A DNA stretch of 64,000 nt from Arachnopeziza araneosa (taxonomy: Eukaryota > Ascomycota > Leotiomycetes > Helotiales > Arachnopezizaceae): assembly GCA_003988855.1 (NCBI GenBank), contig QYAI01000150.1, forward strand, positions 1-64,000, read 5' to 3'. Each line of letters opens with the position of its first letter. Position 1 is the stretch's first letter. The notes under the pieces were generated by a model. The model made no database searches. It was given only the letters and a program-made list of their open reading frames with translations, and was not told where the DNA came from. A program made the translations under genes and the position numbers. This document shows, piece by piece, positions 22,321 through 32,890 of the stretch.

Positions 22321-24720
22321 CGATTTCGACTATGGTTCTCATGATCCGAGTGTTTATATAATTAACTCGGTACAACCTCGTCTTGAGTTCAGGGAACTCG
22401 TCATGAATACCATCTCCGAGCCAATGAGACAAAACAAACAGTCACGAGGGCCTTCGGTAGCCTTCAGGTATGGTGGATATACCCACATGATTTTGTGGGC
22501 AAGGAGAGACCGTCGCACCGTGAAATTTCACGAGTCCCTAGTTTTCAGCCTCATTCAACGTTTAGCAAGCTCAGAACCGACGACACTGCAAAACGTGACC
22601 GAAAAAACTTGAAATGTTACGCCGAGCTGGGTTTCAACTATGGCAAATCTTCTCCAGGTATCGCCGAGACTCATGACGTGTATTCCAGTTTGATGCCGAA
22701 GAGTTCGGAGAATATCCCCATGTGACGGTTGTTAACCTGAGTTAGCCTCATGTCCCGAACGGCTCACCGAGATTTTAAAAATCCGATGGGTGACCCGTGA
22801 GCGCTATGACGGATCCCAACGCTTTTCCAGGCTTGGGGCATACAAAGAGAAAGCCCGTGCTACAATGGACGAAAATTTCCTATCTTGACACCTCTACTCG
22901 CAATATCCAGTATCATATCCTCAAATATTGCTCAAGATGAACTGATAGCTATGGACTTCTCCAGGTTTAATTTCATGTAAAAGTTTCGAAAATCACTAAA
23001 AGGTCAAAATTCTAACTGGTTGAGCATCTCATTAGCGTCGTTTGTTTTTAGTTCTTCAGGCCAAGTCTTTAGCTACTCAAATGATCATCTGAACAACCCA
23101 AGATCCGCTTTAAGATAAGGCCCAACTCTTTATCGAGTCCATATCGACGAATCGCATGCCTATCAGATCTTCGATGTGCAACAAGATGATCAAGTTCTGT
23201 TGTAGCGTGCGACTATATTGTGCGAATAAGTATTAGGTCGATTTTCCTCAACGAAACGCAACAAATGAGTATTTATTTGTCAGATCATTACGTAAGATAG
23301 TCTAAGAGAATACGGTGATACAATAGATGGCCGTACACTCTTCATCCATGCCAGAACTCCCAGCCTCGACTCAGCGCGTGAAAAAAATCCGCTTTCGGGA
23401 ATCGGTATGCCGCGCTACAGATGTGTTTAAGATAAGAGGTAACCACCCTAGTACTATATTATGAATGATTCCGGGCTGAACTGCACGATTGTAGGGGGTT
23501 CAACCTGAGGGTAGCAGTATCATCTGTGTTCATATGCTTTAATCCGAGCTTAAATAGTCTCGTATGCAATGGTTGAAGTGAGATGAGAAATTCTTACTTT
23601 CTTGTCTCTATTTCAAACCACGTTTCTCGTTCAACTTGATGCTTAGAATCATTTGATTGTTCACGAACACGCAACGCTGTGGCTGTGCTGGGCAACATCC
23701 CAGCTCTGATAAGGTAGGGACGTGGGCCACGACTGCCACGCCATGGCTCCGCCCGTCAGCAGGAGGATCTGGGAGGATGAATGAGGCTATCAGCCTGGTG
23801 TTTGATAAAGCGCTCTTTGTTCGCTTTGATTCTGTCAACTAATTCGATAGCAGGCTGAACATACTCGCAGATAAGTACAATACAAGATACGGTATTTGAC
23901 GTATATCGACACCTTCACTCAGCTTTTTATTGTCTCGATATGTTTGGCGTACTCACAGCCTTCACGAATCGAACCAGAACCCCATTTGCGCATGTCATGG
24001 TACGAATGGCAAGCTAGTGCCTAGGTTCGTAGCTTGCAACTCCCAAGCATCCATTGGTCCCTGCTGTTCTAGTACCGATATATGTCTTAAAATAGACTCT
24101 GCCTTAACTTAGGTTGCGATAGGAGATATCAGCCACATGGTTGTCCATATCCAAAATGGACAACGCCTTGTCGGACTCAGCTAAGAAATGCAAGTTGGAC
24201 ACACGCGACGAGAGAATCGATGTCTGGATGTGCGGTATGTCCGATATTTCACACATGTATTTCTGTACTGGTACCCCTGCGTGCTGTAATGATCAGAAGA
24301 ACGATATCAGCATCCCTACTTTCAGATCTATCCAATTTCCCGCTCAAGTGGCAACTCCGCTTTGGCGACTCTGAAATCAAGGGCCCTAACATCGAGGGCT
24401 ACTCGGACCATATTAGAAATCTTCTTGAGCCTAAGGATGGCTGAAGAGATAGCTCTTCGGGGGGAAGAGGGACATCATCTACTCGAACGTTGAGATTGTA
24501 CTCTGTTCTTTATTTTCTCCCGAGATCGATTAACCAATTCATCTCTCGTTCAGTTATCAGTAAAATACTGTTGTAAAAACAAGAGAGAGAGATTTACGTG
24601 CTCTAGCCTAGCTGAGGGAGCTCCTCCTTCAGTCAATTTCTCCTCTGTCAAAATCAATTTAAATTAAATCTTACGCTCGTCCAGCTCATCTAAATTTCTC
24701 AATTCACGTGACTGAAAAAG
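22321..24720. other. Gene-poor region, no supported gene
   Basis: About 2.4 kb of short frames without family features. An isolated core-like sequence (GAAACGCAACAAATG) lies at about 23252-23266, anticipating the array further right. The stretch 24500-24620 has a purine-rich end (AAGAGAGAGAG) and could be an LTR relic, but I could not find a partner copy. Confidence 0.35.
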
Positions 24721-25485
24721 GCTTGAGACTCAAATTGCAACAGAAATCGTGTGTATATATGAGGTTATGCTCGATGACAAAGTAGCGAAACGCAACAAAG
24801 AGTTAACTTTGATGATAAGCTTTTCAGGCCAGGTCGGCAAGTGACACCGCGCCAACCAGAGCTTGCGATGGGGTTTTATGTGCACTTGTATTTAGCCAAG
24901 AAAGATATTCAAGCATTGATGAAGAGAATGATGAAAATCTTGTAAGTTTAAGGACACAAGAATCACCATACATTCAACAGTGAACAAGAAAAGCATCCCC
25001 AGAATCCCAGGCCAGAAGACACCATCTCTAGAATTCCAACAGCCTCACCTGCAAGGCTTCTGCGAGTTGCAACAACAGAAGTCCTCCTGAAAAGAACGGA
25101 GCTAGACGAGTGCGTGCAAGTATAACAGGAACGATCCGTCGATTGGACGAGTTCCATATGCAGGGGATGCGAAATGCAACAAACCAGGGACGGACGCCTG
25201 CTCATCACTGGGCAAGATGGCCCGTCTTCGGTAAAGAGGGGCATTCACATCTAGCAGTGTGGTAGCTCGGTGTGCACGGGCACTGCGAAGTGCAACGACT
25301 CGGGAGATTGCTAGAAACGCCATCAGTGACGCAGTTATCTCTTGATAGAGAAGAGGCTGTGGGTTGAAGTGCTGGATAGTGTAATGAGCAGGGGCTGTGC
25401 GAAGTGCAACAGGAGATGGCCAGCGATGATGGAGGATCCAGTCAACTTTACAGTAGCGGCTTTTGATTCTAGTCTCAACGCAGTT

Positions 25486-25695
25486 TGAAGTGCAGGGGCC
25501 CTGCGAAATGCAACAGAGACTGAGAGGCTTCTGCAACAAGAGAGGAACATTATCAAAACCAGGAGCTCTAATCACTAGATCTGGAATGACTCTAGATGCA
25601 GGGTTCTGCGGAATGCAACAGAGACCGAATGGCCTCTGCAACAAATAAAGAGCATTGTCAAAACCAGGGGCTCAAGTCACTAGATCTGAAATTAG
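25486..25695 (+). repeat. Best-preserved pair of 105-bp tandem units in the array
   Basis: Two consecutive units align along nearly their whole length. Each has a TGCAGGG lead, the core, GAGACYGA, a second CTGCAACAA, then TTGTCAAAACCAGG-like and TCACTAGATCTG blocks. They show what the ancestral 105-bp unit looked like; neighbouring units keep little outside the core. Confidence 0.75.
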
Positions 25696-26394
25696 CCACA
25701 ATGCAGGGGTTTGCGAAATGCAACAGCTGAGGGAAATCTGCCAGAGGTCTCGTCAAGGGCTTATCTATTCTATGATAGGTAAGGACTACGGCATCTGGTG
25801 AGTTCTGTCTCGACGTAGGTAACCGTGCAGGGATCCTACGAAATGTAACACAGCTTTCTTGATTAGGATGAGTATGAGGCTCCAGAAGCTCCCGTCCCGT
25901 TTCTTTCCCGCGAGTGAAAAAAGTACCCGGCTGATCCGGTCAAGCTGGTCATTGGACAAGATAGGTAGGTGGCCCTGCAAGCCCACCATTGGGCCACGAG
26001 GCTGACGTCTTGGTGCATAGCCATCGGTGAATCGAGAGCAACAAAGTCCTACTGTCTCAAAGTTGATTGGGCTGAGACGTATTGGTTTTTCTCGGCATGC
26101 AAATCATGATTCAATCTTTTGCTCTCATCATTGGTTAACCAAGCTGGCCCTGGCCCCCTGAGTGCTAGGCTGATGCGGCTGAAGTCGTGGTGCTTTGGGC
26201 AGCCCTACAGCGAAATGCAACAATTTAAATGTTTGGTAGACTGAGCAGGCTGAATTACAGTCGATAAACTACTTTAAGGTTGAAAGAGACTTGTTGCTCC
26301 GGTCATTCACCGAGCCATCTAGTGATTCGGTGGATTCCAGCACCTTAGCCACTTGAGTTATGAGGCTGGAATCTCAATTCTCTGCACCCCTGTA

Positions 26395-26705
26395 TCGAAC
26401 TGCAACAAGGCTTGTCCAAAGAACAAGTTTGTCTCTAGCGTCGACTTAGCTTTAAGAGCAAGGGTAGGTCGAATTGCAACAAACTTCATGTTTGGTAAGG
26501 TTTTCTGCTCTAGCGTCAATTTGTCTTTGTGAGCAGGGGTGCCACGATGTGCAACAAGCTTCTTCTCCAAGGACAGTTTGCTCTGGTAATAGATAAACTT
26601 CAAGTAACAGGGATAGGTCGAACTGCAACAGGATTCTTGTTTGGTACTTCTTCATACTTAGTGTTGAGTTAGGACCCATGAGCAGGGGTCACTCGAAATG
26701 CAACG
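26395..26705 (+). repeat. Block of 74-75-bp tandem units in the array
   Basis: Cores start at 26395, 26469, 26543, 26618 and 26693, intervals of 74, 74, 75 and 75 bp. Units share partial similarity such as CTCTAGCGTCRA and a GAGCAGGGGT lead before several cores. This is a shorter unit class than the 105-bp class, built on the same core. Confidence 0.7.
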
Positions 26706-28539
26706 CGTCAAGCACAATTCAGGCTAGGAAGATTCACTCGTCCAATTATTGTGGTTGATTTGGACTGCTGTAAAACTCGTCTGCCGGTTCTCTTTGGTTC
26801 GGTGTCAAAATGCCGGTACTGGGGCTGAAGAAGGCGAAAGAAGGTTTTGGAACCCCTGCAACGAAGTGCAACATAACCCAGGAGTTCTTCTTTCTGGAAC
26901 CTATTTTCACTATGCGGTCCTCTTGTATGGAGAACAGGAATAGCTCAAAATCTAAACAACAGAGCGGGAGATTATCATTTGGCCGCCACTTTGGAGATCC
27001 TGCAGTTTAGCGCAACAAACTCCAGCATTTGGGAGCTGAGAGTGAAATTGCTTGCGGAGCCTTTGCCAACCAGGTATCGAGATGTAGCAGATTCAAGGTT
27101 TTTTGGCACCGTAGTTACCGGCTTTGTAATTTGAAGAGAATTCCATCATCTTTAGAAGCGGTTTGTGAAGCTAGCTTGTCCAGTGCAGAAGTGGTAAATT
27201 CAACCATTGAGCAGCCTAAGAAGACGCCCTATAAGATCAGATCAAAGTCTCGAATCTGTCTAGCAGATCTCAATAGATTCAGTGTCAATCTTACTCTACT
27301 TAATCGCACGTCCAATGGATCCTTGTTCCGATATGCAACAAATCTGAGAATCCAGCGGCTATTTCTCACGTGTTCCCTGGATACTTTCGAAAGGTTTGAT
27401 GAGACGCACGATTTGTCCTACACTTCATCTGTAAATGGAAAGACCCATTCTTTAGAATAAACGAGCTGAACAAAAGTCTCAAGCCTTGCCCAAAAGGGAC
27501 ATTCTTCCAACCCAGCCTTGCAGAAGCTGAACACAGCCCTGTTGCGACGTGCAGCAGGACCTGCCAGCGTTGAACCTTATCATCCTTCCGGTCAAATCGT
27601 ATCCAGAGGATCTTTATAAGCGCGGTAAATTAAAAAGACTCATTCCAATCATCAATCTCGCAGCTCGATAGAGCCTCTGCTGCGATCTGCAACAAAATTC
27701 ATGAACTCAAGAACCTTTCCTGTTTGACTGATTGTTCGTTCTTCGAAGGCATGAGAGCCTTACCAATGAAGAAAGTACGCCTCACCAAACCTCCTCGTAG
27801 CTTCAAGAGGAAAGCGATCCGATGAGCCGCAAATTATCGACTTGTAAGCCGCCGAATATTTCTCGTTGGCTCGAATCCTGCTTAAATATTCTTCTTGAGT
27901 GACCCACATTAAATTCCAGATTCGACTTCTTTGCACTTTTACTGTCTTGAAGTGCCTCATGGTCACTTAATCTATCTTTTCAGCCTTGGGGAATTTTTTG
28001 ATTGGGTTGATTCACACCCAGTACGGAAAGTGAGCGCCCAATTGGAGCCGCTACTTCCAGCCTCATCGTGGCTCAAGAAAACGTCATTTCGACAGGCAAC
28101 AAAACTAGGAGTCTCGAGAACCCTTGCTCCGAAATGCAACAACATTTACAACCATGACGAAGCTATGTCTCAATTAGCCACATCGGAGGCGCCAAGCTTG
28201 ATGGTAGATATACGCAGCTCTTAGACGATGACAGATAGATTCATCTTGAATATTTTCTCACTGACCCATGCTGCGAAGTGCAACATACCAGAAATTTCTG
28301 TGCGTTAAAGTACTAGAGGTAAATTCAATGACGCAATGGTCAAGTTCATCGTAGATAGCTTCAAGTAGTATCAAAATACCCCTACCGCGAATTGCAACAT
28401 GACGGATAATAACTCAAGAGTGCAACACTGGTTCTTGCGGAAAACAGAGAAGGCTGCTGCGAAGTGCAACGTAAAAAAGCTATCAGCTAGGCTGGCTGAC
28501 TAGTAGGGCATATGCACGTAATTGCTAGTTCTTTATAAA

Positions 28540-28770
28540 AGAAGTTATGTATTCCTAAATCTATAAACAACAAACGATATAAATTAATAGCATAATGTAC
28601 TTTAAATATTAATATTAATAATACATTAATTCTTTTCTTCTATATAACTTTTAAAATATTTCTTGCACGCTTTTGCTTAGAATAAACTTATAAAAATTAG
28701 TTAATACAATTAAATTTACTTTTTTCTTACATAATTAGCATTAGCTTTTAGCTAACATCAGAACACGGAT
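28540..28770. other. Extremely AT-rich block inside the array
   Basis: About 230 bp dominated by A and T (for example TATTAATATTAATAATAC). It contrasts sharply with the mixed composition around it and has no core copies. It may be an insertion, a RIP-mutated relic or a structural spacer. Confidence 0.5.
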
Positions 28771-29300
28771 ACACTAAATACCGGAAGACATTCGATTCTA
28801 AGCAGAATACCTTATTTTGGGTTGGTTGGTTGCTTCTACTTACACTAGCGATGCAATTCTGAATGACAAAGAATTGCACAGCCTTCCTCTTGCGAAGTGC
28901 AACATATCAAGAATATGCGAGACGCAGGCGTAGTTGTATGTTGTGTGATGAAACCTTTGTCATGAAACCATGTACCTGCTCTGCATCTAAACGCCTCTGC
29001 TACAATTTGCAACAGAGCAAGAGTTTATCTGAGCAAGAGCAGACTGGATTATTTTAGAGGTAGATTCCATGCCACGATACACAATATCGTAATAATTCTC
29101 GATGGTTGCGGGTTTTTCTTAGCGCCAGCGTTTGTTCCAAATACAGGGAGTTTGCTCAGCCGTAACTCAAAGTGCAATGTGCAATGTACTGTAATTAGTT
29201 TTCTTAGCGAACATAGACTTATGTTAACAAATTTCTAGAATTTGCTGCAAAGTGCAACATACTAGGAATTCCTATGCGTTAAAGTACTAGAAGTAAATTC

Positions 29301-29453
29301 GAGGCGGTCAAAATTCGTCTTTGCTAAAGCGTCAGGAAATCGTAAAGTCGAAGGTTAAATTCTACAATATTTGCCTTACTAAAGTCGATAAAAATTTACT
29401 ACAATAAAAGACGAGTTTTTAAGAGCTCCGCACTTTAAGTTTCAAGTGCTTGT
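29301..29453 (-). repeat. Dispersed repeat family, copy B
   Basis: Inverted copy of 16930-17082. It begins directly after a core-array unit (TACTAGAAGTAAATTC), whose partner at about 28272-28335 continues differently from that point. It therefore appears to have inserted into an array unit. Confidence 0.75.
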
Positions 29454-29699
29454 CTAAGACGGGTGGGCAGCACCCTGCTAGAAGACGTCGTAGTACGCAA
29501 TATGATCGAAAAGAAGAATTGGAAGCCCTCGAAAAGGAGAAGGGATAAGAGAAGCAATTTGTTTGTGGTGCGTGAAAGGCTGAGAAGGAAATATTCCAGG
29601 AATGCGTGAGGATGACCCCTACTGACCTTCTCCCCGCATTCACCCAGCCTCACTCGCTCACCCTTAAGTGTCGAATTGACAAGCGACAATTGAAATATT

Positions 29700-30000
29700 T
29701 TAAATCTCAGATTTGACATCTCTAAAGAAATTTGCAACGATTGGTCCCATGAGTTTCGAAGACAAGTCGGACTTCTTCTCTTGAACCTCCAAGATCTCTT
29801 CCTCTATGAGGCAATTCCCAACTATTCGAACGCCAAGGACTCCTTTTGTATTGCCTTGACGCCAGACACGGCAAAGAGCCTGGGCCTCGACACTTGCGTT
29901 CCACCAGACCTCAGTTTGAATGACAATATTGGCGGATGTGATATTCAGACCAGATGCACCAGCCCCTACAGTCGTCAATATCAGTAATTCACTACAGTTA
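29700..30000 (-). pseudogene. SNF2-family helicase C-terminal fragment
   Basis: About 95 codons on the minus strand cover the end of the helicase C-terminal lobe. They read ILTTVGAGASGLNITSANIV (motif V region), then WWNASVEAQALCRVWRQGNTKGV (motif VI region), then IVGNCLIEEEILEVQEKK, and end RDVKSEI. This is the standard order at the C-terminus of the SNF2 ATPase domain. The rest of the ATPase, including Walker A and B, is absent upstream. A 26-bp tandem repeat starts exactly where the coding sequence SELLIL should continue, so the fragment is cut off there. It cannot encode an active remodeler. It may be a captured host gene piece or the remains of an element-encoded helicase. Confidence 0.75.
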
Positions 30001-30101
30001 TAAATATCAGTAATTCACTGCAGACATCAATATCAGTAACTCACTGCAGACATCAATATCAGTAACTCACTGCAGACATCAATATCAGTAATTCACTGCA
30101 A
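29972..30101. repeat. 26-bp tandem repeat, about five copies
   Basis: The unit reads ATCAATATCAGTAAYTCACTG plus CAGAC. The three central copies are nearly identical and the leftmost differs at a few sites. On the minus strand the leftmost copy encodes the SELLIL part of the helicase fragment, so the array probably grew by duplicating that piece of coding sequence. The length 26 is not a multiple of three. Confidence 0.8.
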
Positions 30102-30144
30102 AAAAAGCAATTTTGGAGCTTTAATCATTTCAGGTTTCAAGCAG

Positions 30145-30435
30145 ATGATTAATTACATTACAAAGGATGGGGAAGCCGAGCAGTTAGAAATCGATTTGCC
30201 TGATTTACAGAACGATGGGGTGGAAAATGAAGACATCGAGGAAGAGGAAGATGATGCCACTGCCACTGCCACTGCCGCTCCCAAAAAGTACAAGGCAAAG
30301 ACTCCAAAGAAAGTTAAGATGAAGGTTCAGACGAGGTCTCTGAGTTTGGCAATGATTACATTGAAGTGGACGGGGAACACATACATGTAACTGATTACTT
30401 TGGTGAAAACTGGATATCACTCATAGTAAATTATC
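30145..30435 (+). other. Acidic open frame, possible gene relic
   Basis: The frame from 30145 encodes an acidic stretch (VENEDIEEEEDDATATATA) and then a basic one (KKYKAKTPKKVKMK). After a change of frame near 30330 it continues sensibly as EVSEFGNDYIEVDGEH. Three GCCACT repeats make the TATA-encoded alternation. A coding-like pattern broken by a frame change suggests a relic. On the opposite strand a 37-codon frame (30417-30530) overlaps. No family recognised. Confidence 0.3.
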
Positions 30436-32302
30436 CTCTCTTCTTCCATACCCGCTAACATGAGGTCTCGAATGAGCGTGTCAATGACACTAAGCTTTTG
30501 TTTCTTCTGTCTTTGGTTTCCTGAACCCATTGTTGTTTATTGATTGCGTGTGGAAAGGGAGAGGTGGAGGACAGGGTTTTATTTGTAAACAAAGAAGAAG
30601 TGAATCATTTAAACACTTCTCATTGTCGCTTGTCAAATTCGACATTTAAACACTTCTAATTGTCGCATGTCAAATCCGACATTCAAACGCATTTTCAATT
30701 GTCGTATGTGAAATTCGACATTTAAAACAATTCCGAAGAAAATGCCGAATTCAAGGTAACATTGTTCAAACTCCAAACACAATAGATATGAGAAGAGACA
30801 AGCACTTGGGGATAGAAGAGTTTCGGTTTTGGTGGCTTTGTCGCAACTTCTCAGCGACAATGTCCGGGCGATGAAGTCACTCGGGGATCTATACCCAATC
30901 TATCAGAGAGCGAACCATCAAGTTTCTGGTGGCTTGATAGGACCCTGCTGCGAAATGCAACATATGACAGATTTGCTTGCTAGCAAGAGGAAACATGGTA
31001 GCTTTCAACAAGGTTCATTCTTTCCGCAACCATTGATGCGAAGATATCCTTGTGGCGAACTGCAACATACTAGAAAGGGTTGGGAAGTGGACCAGGAGCA
31101 GAGTATGATTCCATGACGTCGGGTCCGCTTCTCTCATTCTGGCCTGCAAAGGACCCTGTTGCGAAATGCAACATACGAGGAACCATGTAGCAAGAGGACA
31201 CGACCTGGTTCTTGGTAAGGCGCCTCCTTAAGCTCTCCTGTAGCTTCAGAGACCTCCCTGCTGCGACGTGCAACATATCAAGATGCGGCTCATGTTTGAA
31301 ACGGGATTTTGGAGCTGCGTGGGATTTGAAGACCCTTGTGTGACGTGCATGGATAGACTCTCCGACAACGTACACCTTCTTAGGTGAATCAGGTTATGGA
31401 GATGTTCGTCCGATCTTTCTATTCCTAACGTTGGTAGGTACTCGGTGCATCGTGACTTCTGATTCAACCATGCTGAAAATGACCTTTGAGTACTTCACAC
31501 CTAACAACGCCAACGCGCAGGTAGATAATCACCAATGCAAGCAAGATTGACCGACCCAAGTGCAAGAACTTTTCAAAGCAGGATGCAACAACACCAAGTA
31601 AGAAAGGCATGACAAGAACAATGTCGATCCGCAAGAAGACGCAGAACTCGGCTGTCAAACACGAGGGGATGCCAGCAAGATCACGACAAGCAGCTGGGGT
31701 GAAGGAGGTATTGGGTTCGAGGGTCGCTCGAGCTAAATGCGGAACCAGACCATGACATATGGAGAGAGGTTGAGAGAAGAAAGTATCTGACCGCCAACAA
31801 CTGACACCCTCACAAACTATATGCCAGGATGAACGACATGCAACAAGAAGGTCTTCGATACCCATCTGCCCCGTCCATGCTGAGATTCCTGGGCCTCTGG
31901 ATGATGACTAGCCATATCAAGGGCGAGAGGCGGGAAGGAGCAACAGTTTTATGGCAAGAGGTTATATGAGACGTGCAACAAAGGTCTAAATCCCGTCGAC
32001 AGAGTCACATTCAGGCTCGATAGCGGCCGTGAACCTGGGGAAGGCCTCTCAATATAACCGTTCGAGGGGGTCTGGGAATTGCAGCTAGGCAGTGACAGGG
32101 GAAAGCAGACGTGCAACAAAACCATGGGGGTGGGAAAGTCTATCGAGTCAAAATCAACCAGCAGGCACGGGATGAGGCTGTACGAGCAGGGAGGGAACAG
32201 CAGCAGCAGGGCCGGAATGGGAGATGGGGGAGGACCACAACGCCAACCACGAGCGGAATCCGGTCGTCGGCGCAGAGCAGGGGATCATCGACATGCAACA
32301 AA

Positions 32303-32710
32303 CGGGCGAAATCCAGCGGGCGAGCAGGGAGGAAACGCACCCGAATCGATAGTGGGAAGCCGTAGGCTTTTTTGGTGATTTTGGGGTCCCTGGTCCAGGT
32401 GTCTCGGGAGCGGCGGAAGGCCTGCCAGCGCTGCGTTGGAGAGGCCGGTTGGTGCCCGCAGCGGCGCTCTTGCATCGCGCTTGGGCGTTGTTTCCGTCGA
32501 GTCTCACTACGATAAGCCTGAAGGGTGCGGGGATCTGCCGCCAGTGCATGACACGTCGTTCGACTGGGGGAGGGGGGCTGGATGCTGGGGAGGTGCTGGC
32601 GAGAAGGGTCCTGGTCCCTAGAGATGATAAGGATGCAAAGGCTATGGGCATTTTGTATGGCTCTCGGGCTGTGGATGATGATGACGGATCATGTGATGGA
32701 TGGGTAGGAT
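32303..32710. other. GC-rich region right of the array, no supported gene
   Basis: Long open frames exist on both strands because of base composition. None shows a recognisable domain and they contradict each other. Confidence 0.3.
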
Positions 32711-32890
32711 GACGAGAGATGGGAGAGGAGAGAGGAGAGAGGAGAGAGGAGAGAGGAGAGAGGAGAGAGGAGAGAGGAGAGAAGAGAGAGGAGAGAAGAG
32801 AGAGAAGAGATCGGAGATGAGAGAAGGAAGAGGAGAGAAGAGAGAAGGGAGAGAGGAGAGACGAAAGACCAGAAACCAGAGACGAAAGAC
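32711..32890 (+). repeat. Polypurine microsatellite (GAGAGGA-type)
   Basis: About 180 nt almost purely of G and A on the plus strand, mostly 7-nt GAGAGGA units that drift into GAGAA and GACGAAA units. The minus-strand frame through it yields an artificial Ser/Leu/Pro repeat protein, which I do not annotate. Mirror-symmetric polypurine tracts can form triplex DNA. Confidence 0.85.

Larger units (their letters stand above)
29662..30735. mobile_element. Block flanked by inverted copies of a 43-bp unit, carrying a SNF2 fragment
   Basis: TGTCGAATT-GACAAGCGACAAT at about 29667-29690 is matched in inverted orientation by ATTGTCGCTTGTCAAATTCGACA near 30624-30646. On the right side the unit is present three times in tandem (about 30606-30735). 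Each unit can itself fold, since TGTCG and CGACA flank a short loop. No core-array copy lies between the arms. The pattern suggests a composite insertion, but transposase and target duplication were not found, so the class is unknown. Confidence 0.5.
24731..32302. repeat. Core-motif array: about 40 dispersed copies of a TGCGAARTGCAACA-like sequence
   Basis: The short core recurs on the plus strand throughout. Starts include 24785, 25061, 25168, 25284, 25398, 25502, 25607, 25712, 25837, 26210, 26395, 26469, 26543, 26618, 26693, 26861, 27327, 27681, 28128, 28272, 28387, 28458, 28891, 29001, 29245, 30949, 31054, 31160, 31262, 31834, 31970, 32108 and 32289. Early copies are preceded by GCAGGGG, later ones by CCCTGCT and followed by ATA-C/T-Y-AG. 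All copies I saw have the same orientation. The core falls in all three frames and intervals are not multiples of three, so it is not a protein repeat. Between cores the sequence is mostly diverged, but adjacent units at 25502-25711 and 26395-26705 still align. It is best read as an old satellite-like region whose core is better kept than its spacers. I know of no described family that matches it. Confidence 0.8.

Noticed and set aside
24500..24620. Solo LTR
   Set aside because: Suggestive ends, but no second copy, TG/CA boundaries or target duplication could be found in the window.
25102..25644. Minus-strand 180-codon protein inside the array
   Set aside because: The core falls in different frames along it, and its sequence has no family features; it is a chance open frame through repeats.
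24731..32302. CRISPR-like array
   Set aside because: Cores are short, imperfect and unevenly spaced, the spacers are partly repeat-derived, and the context is a fungal nuclear genome with no cas genes.
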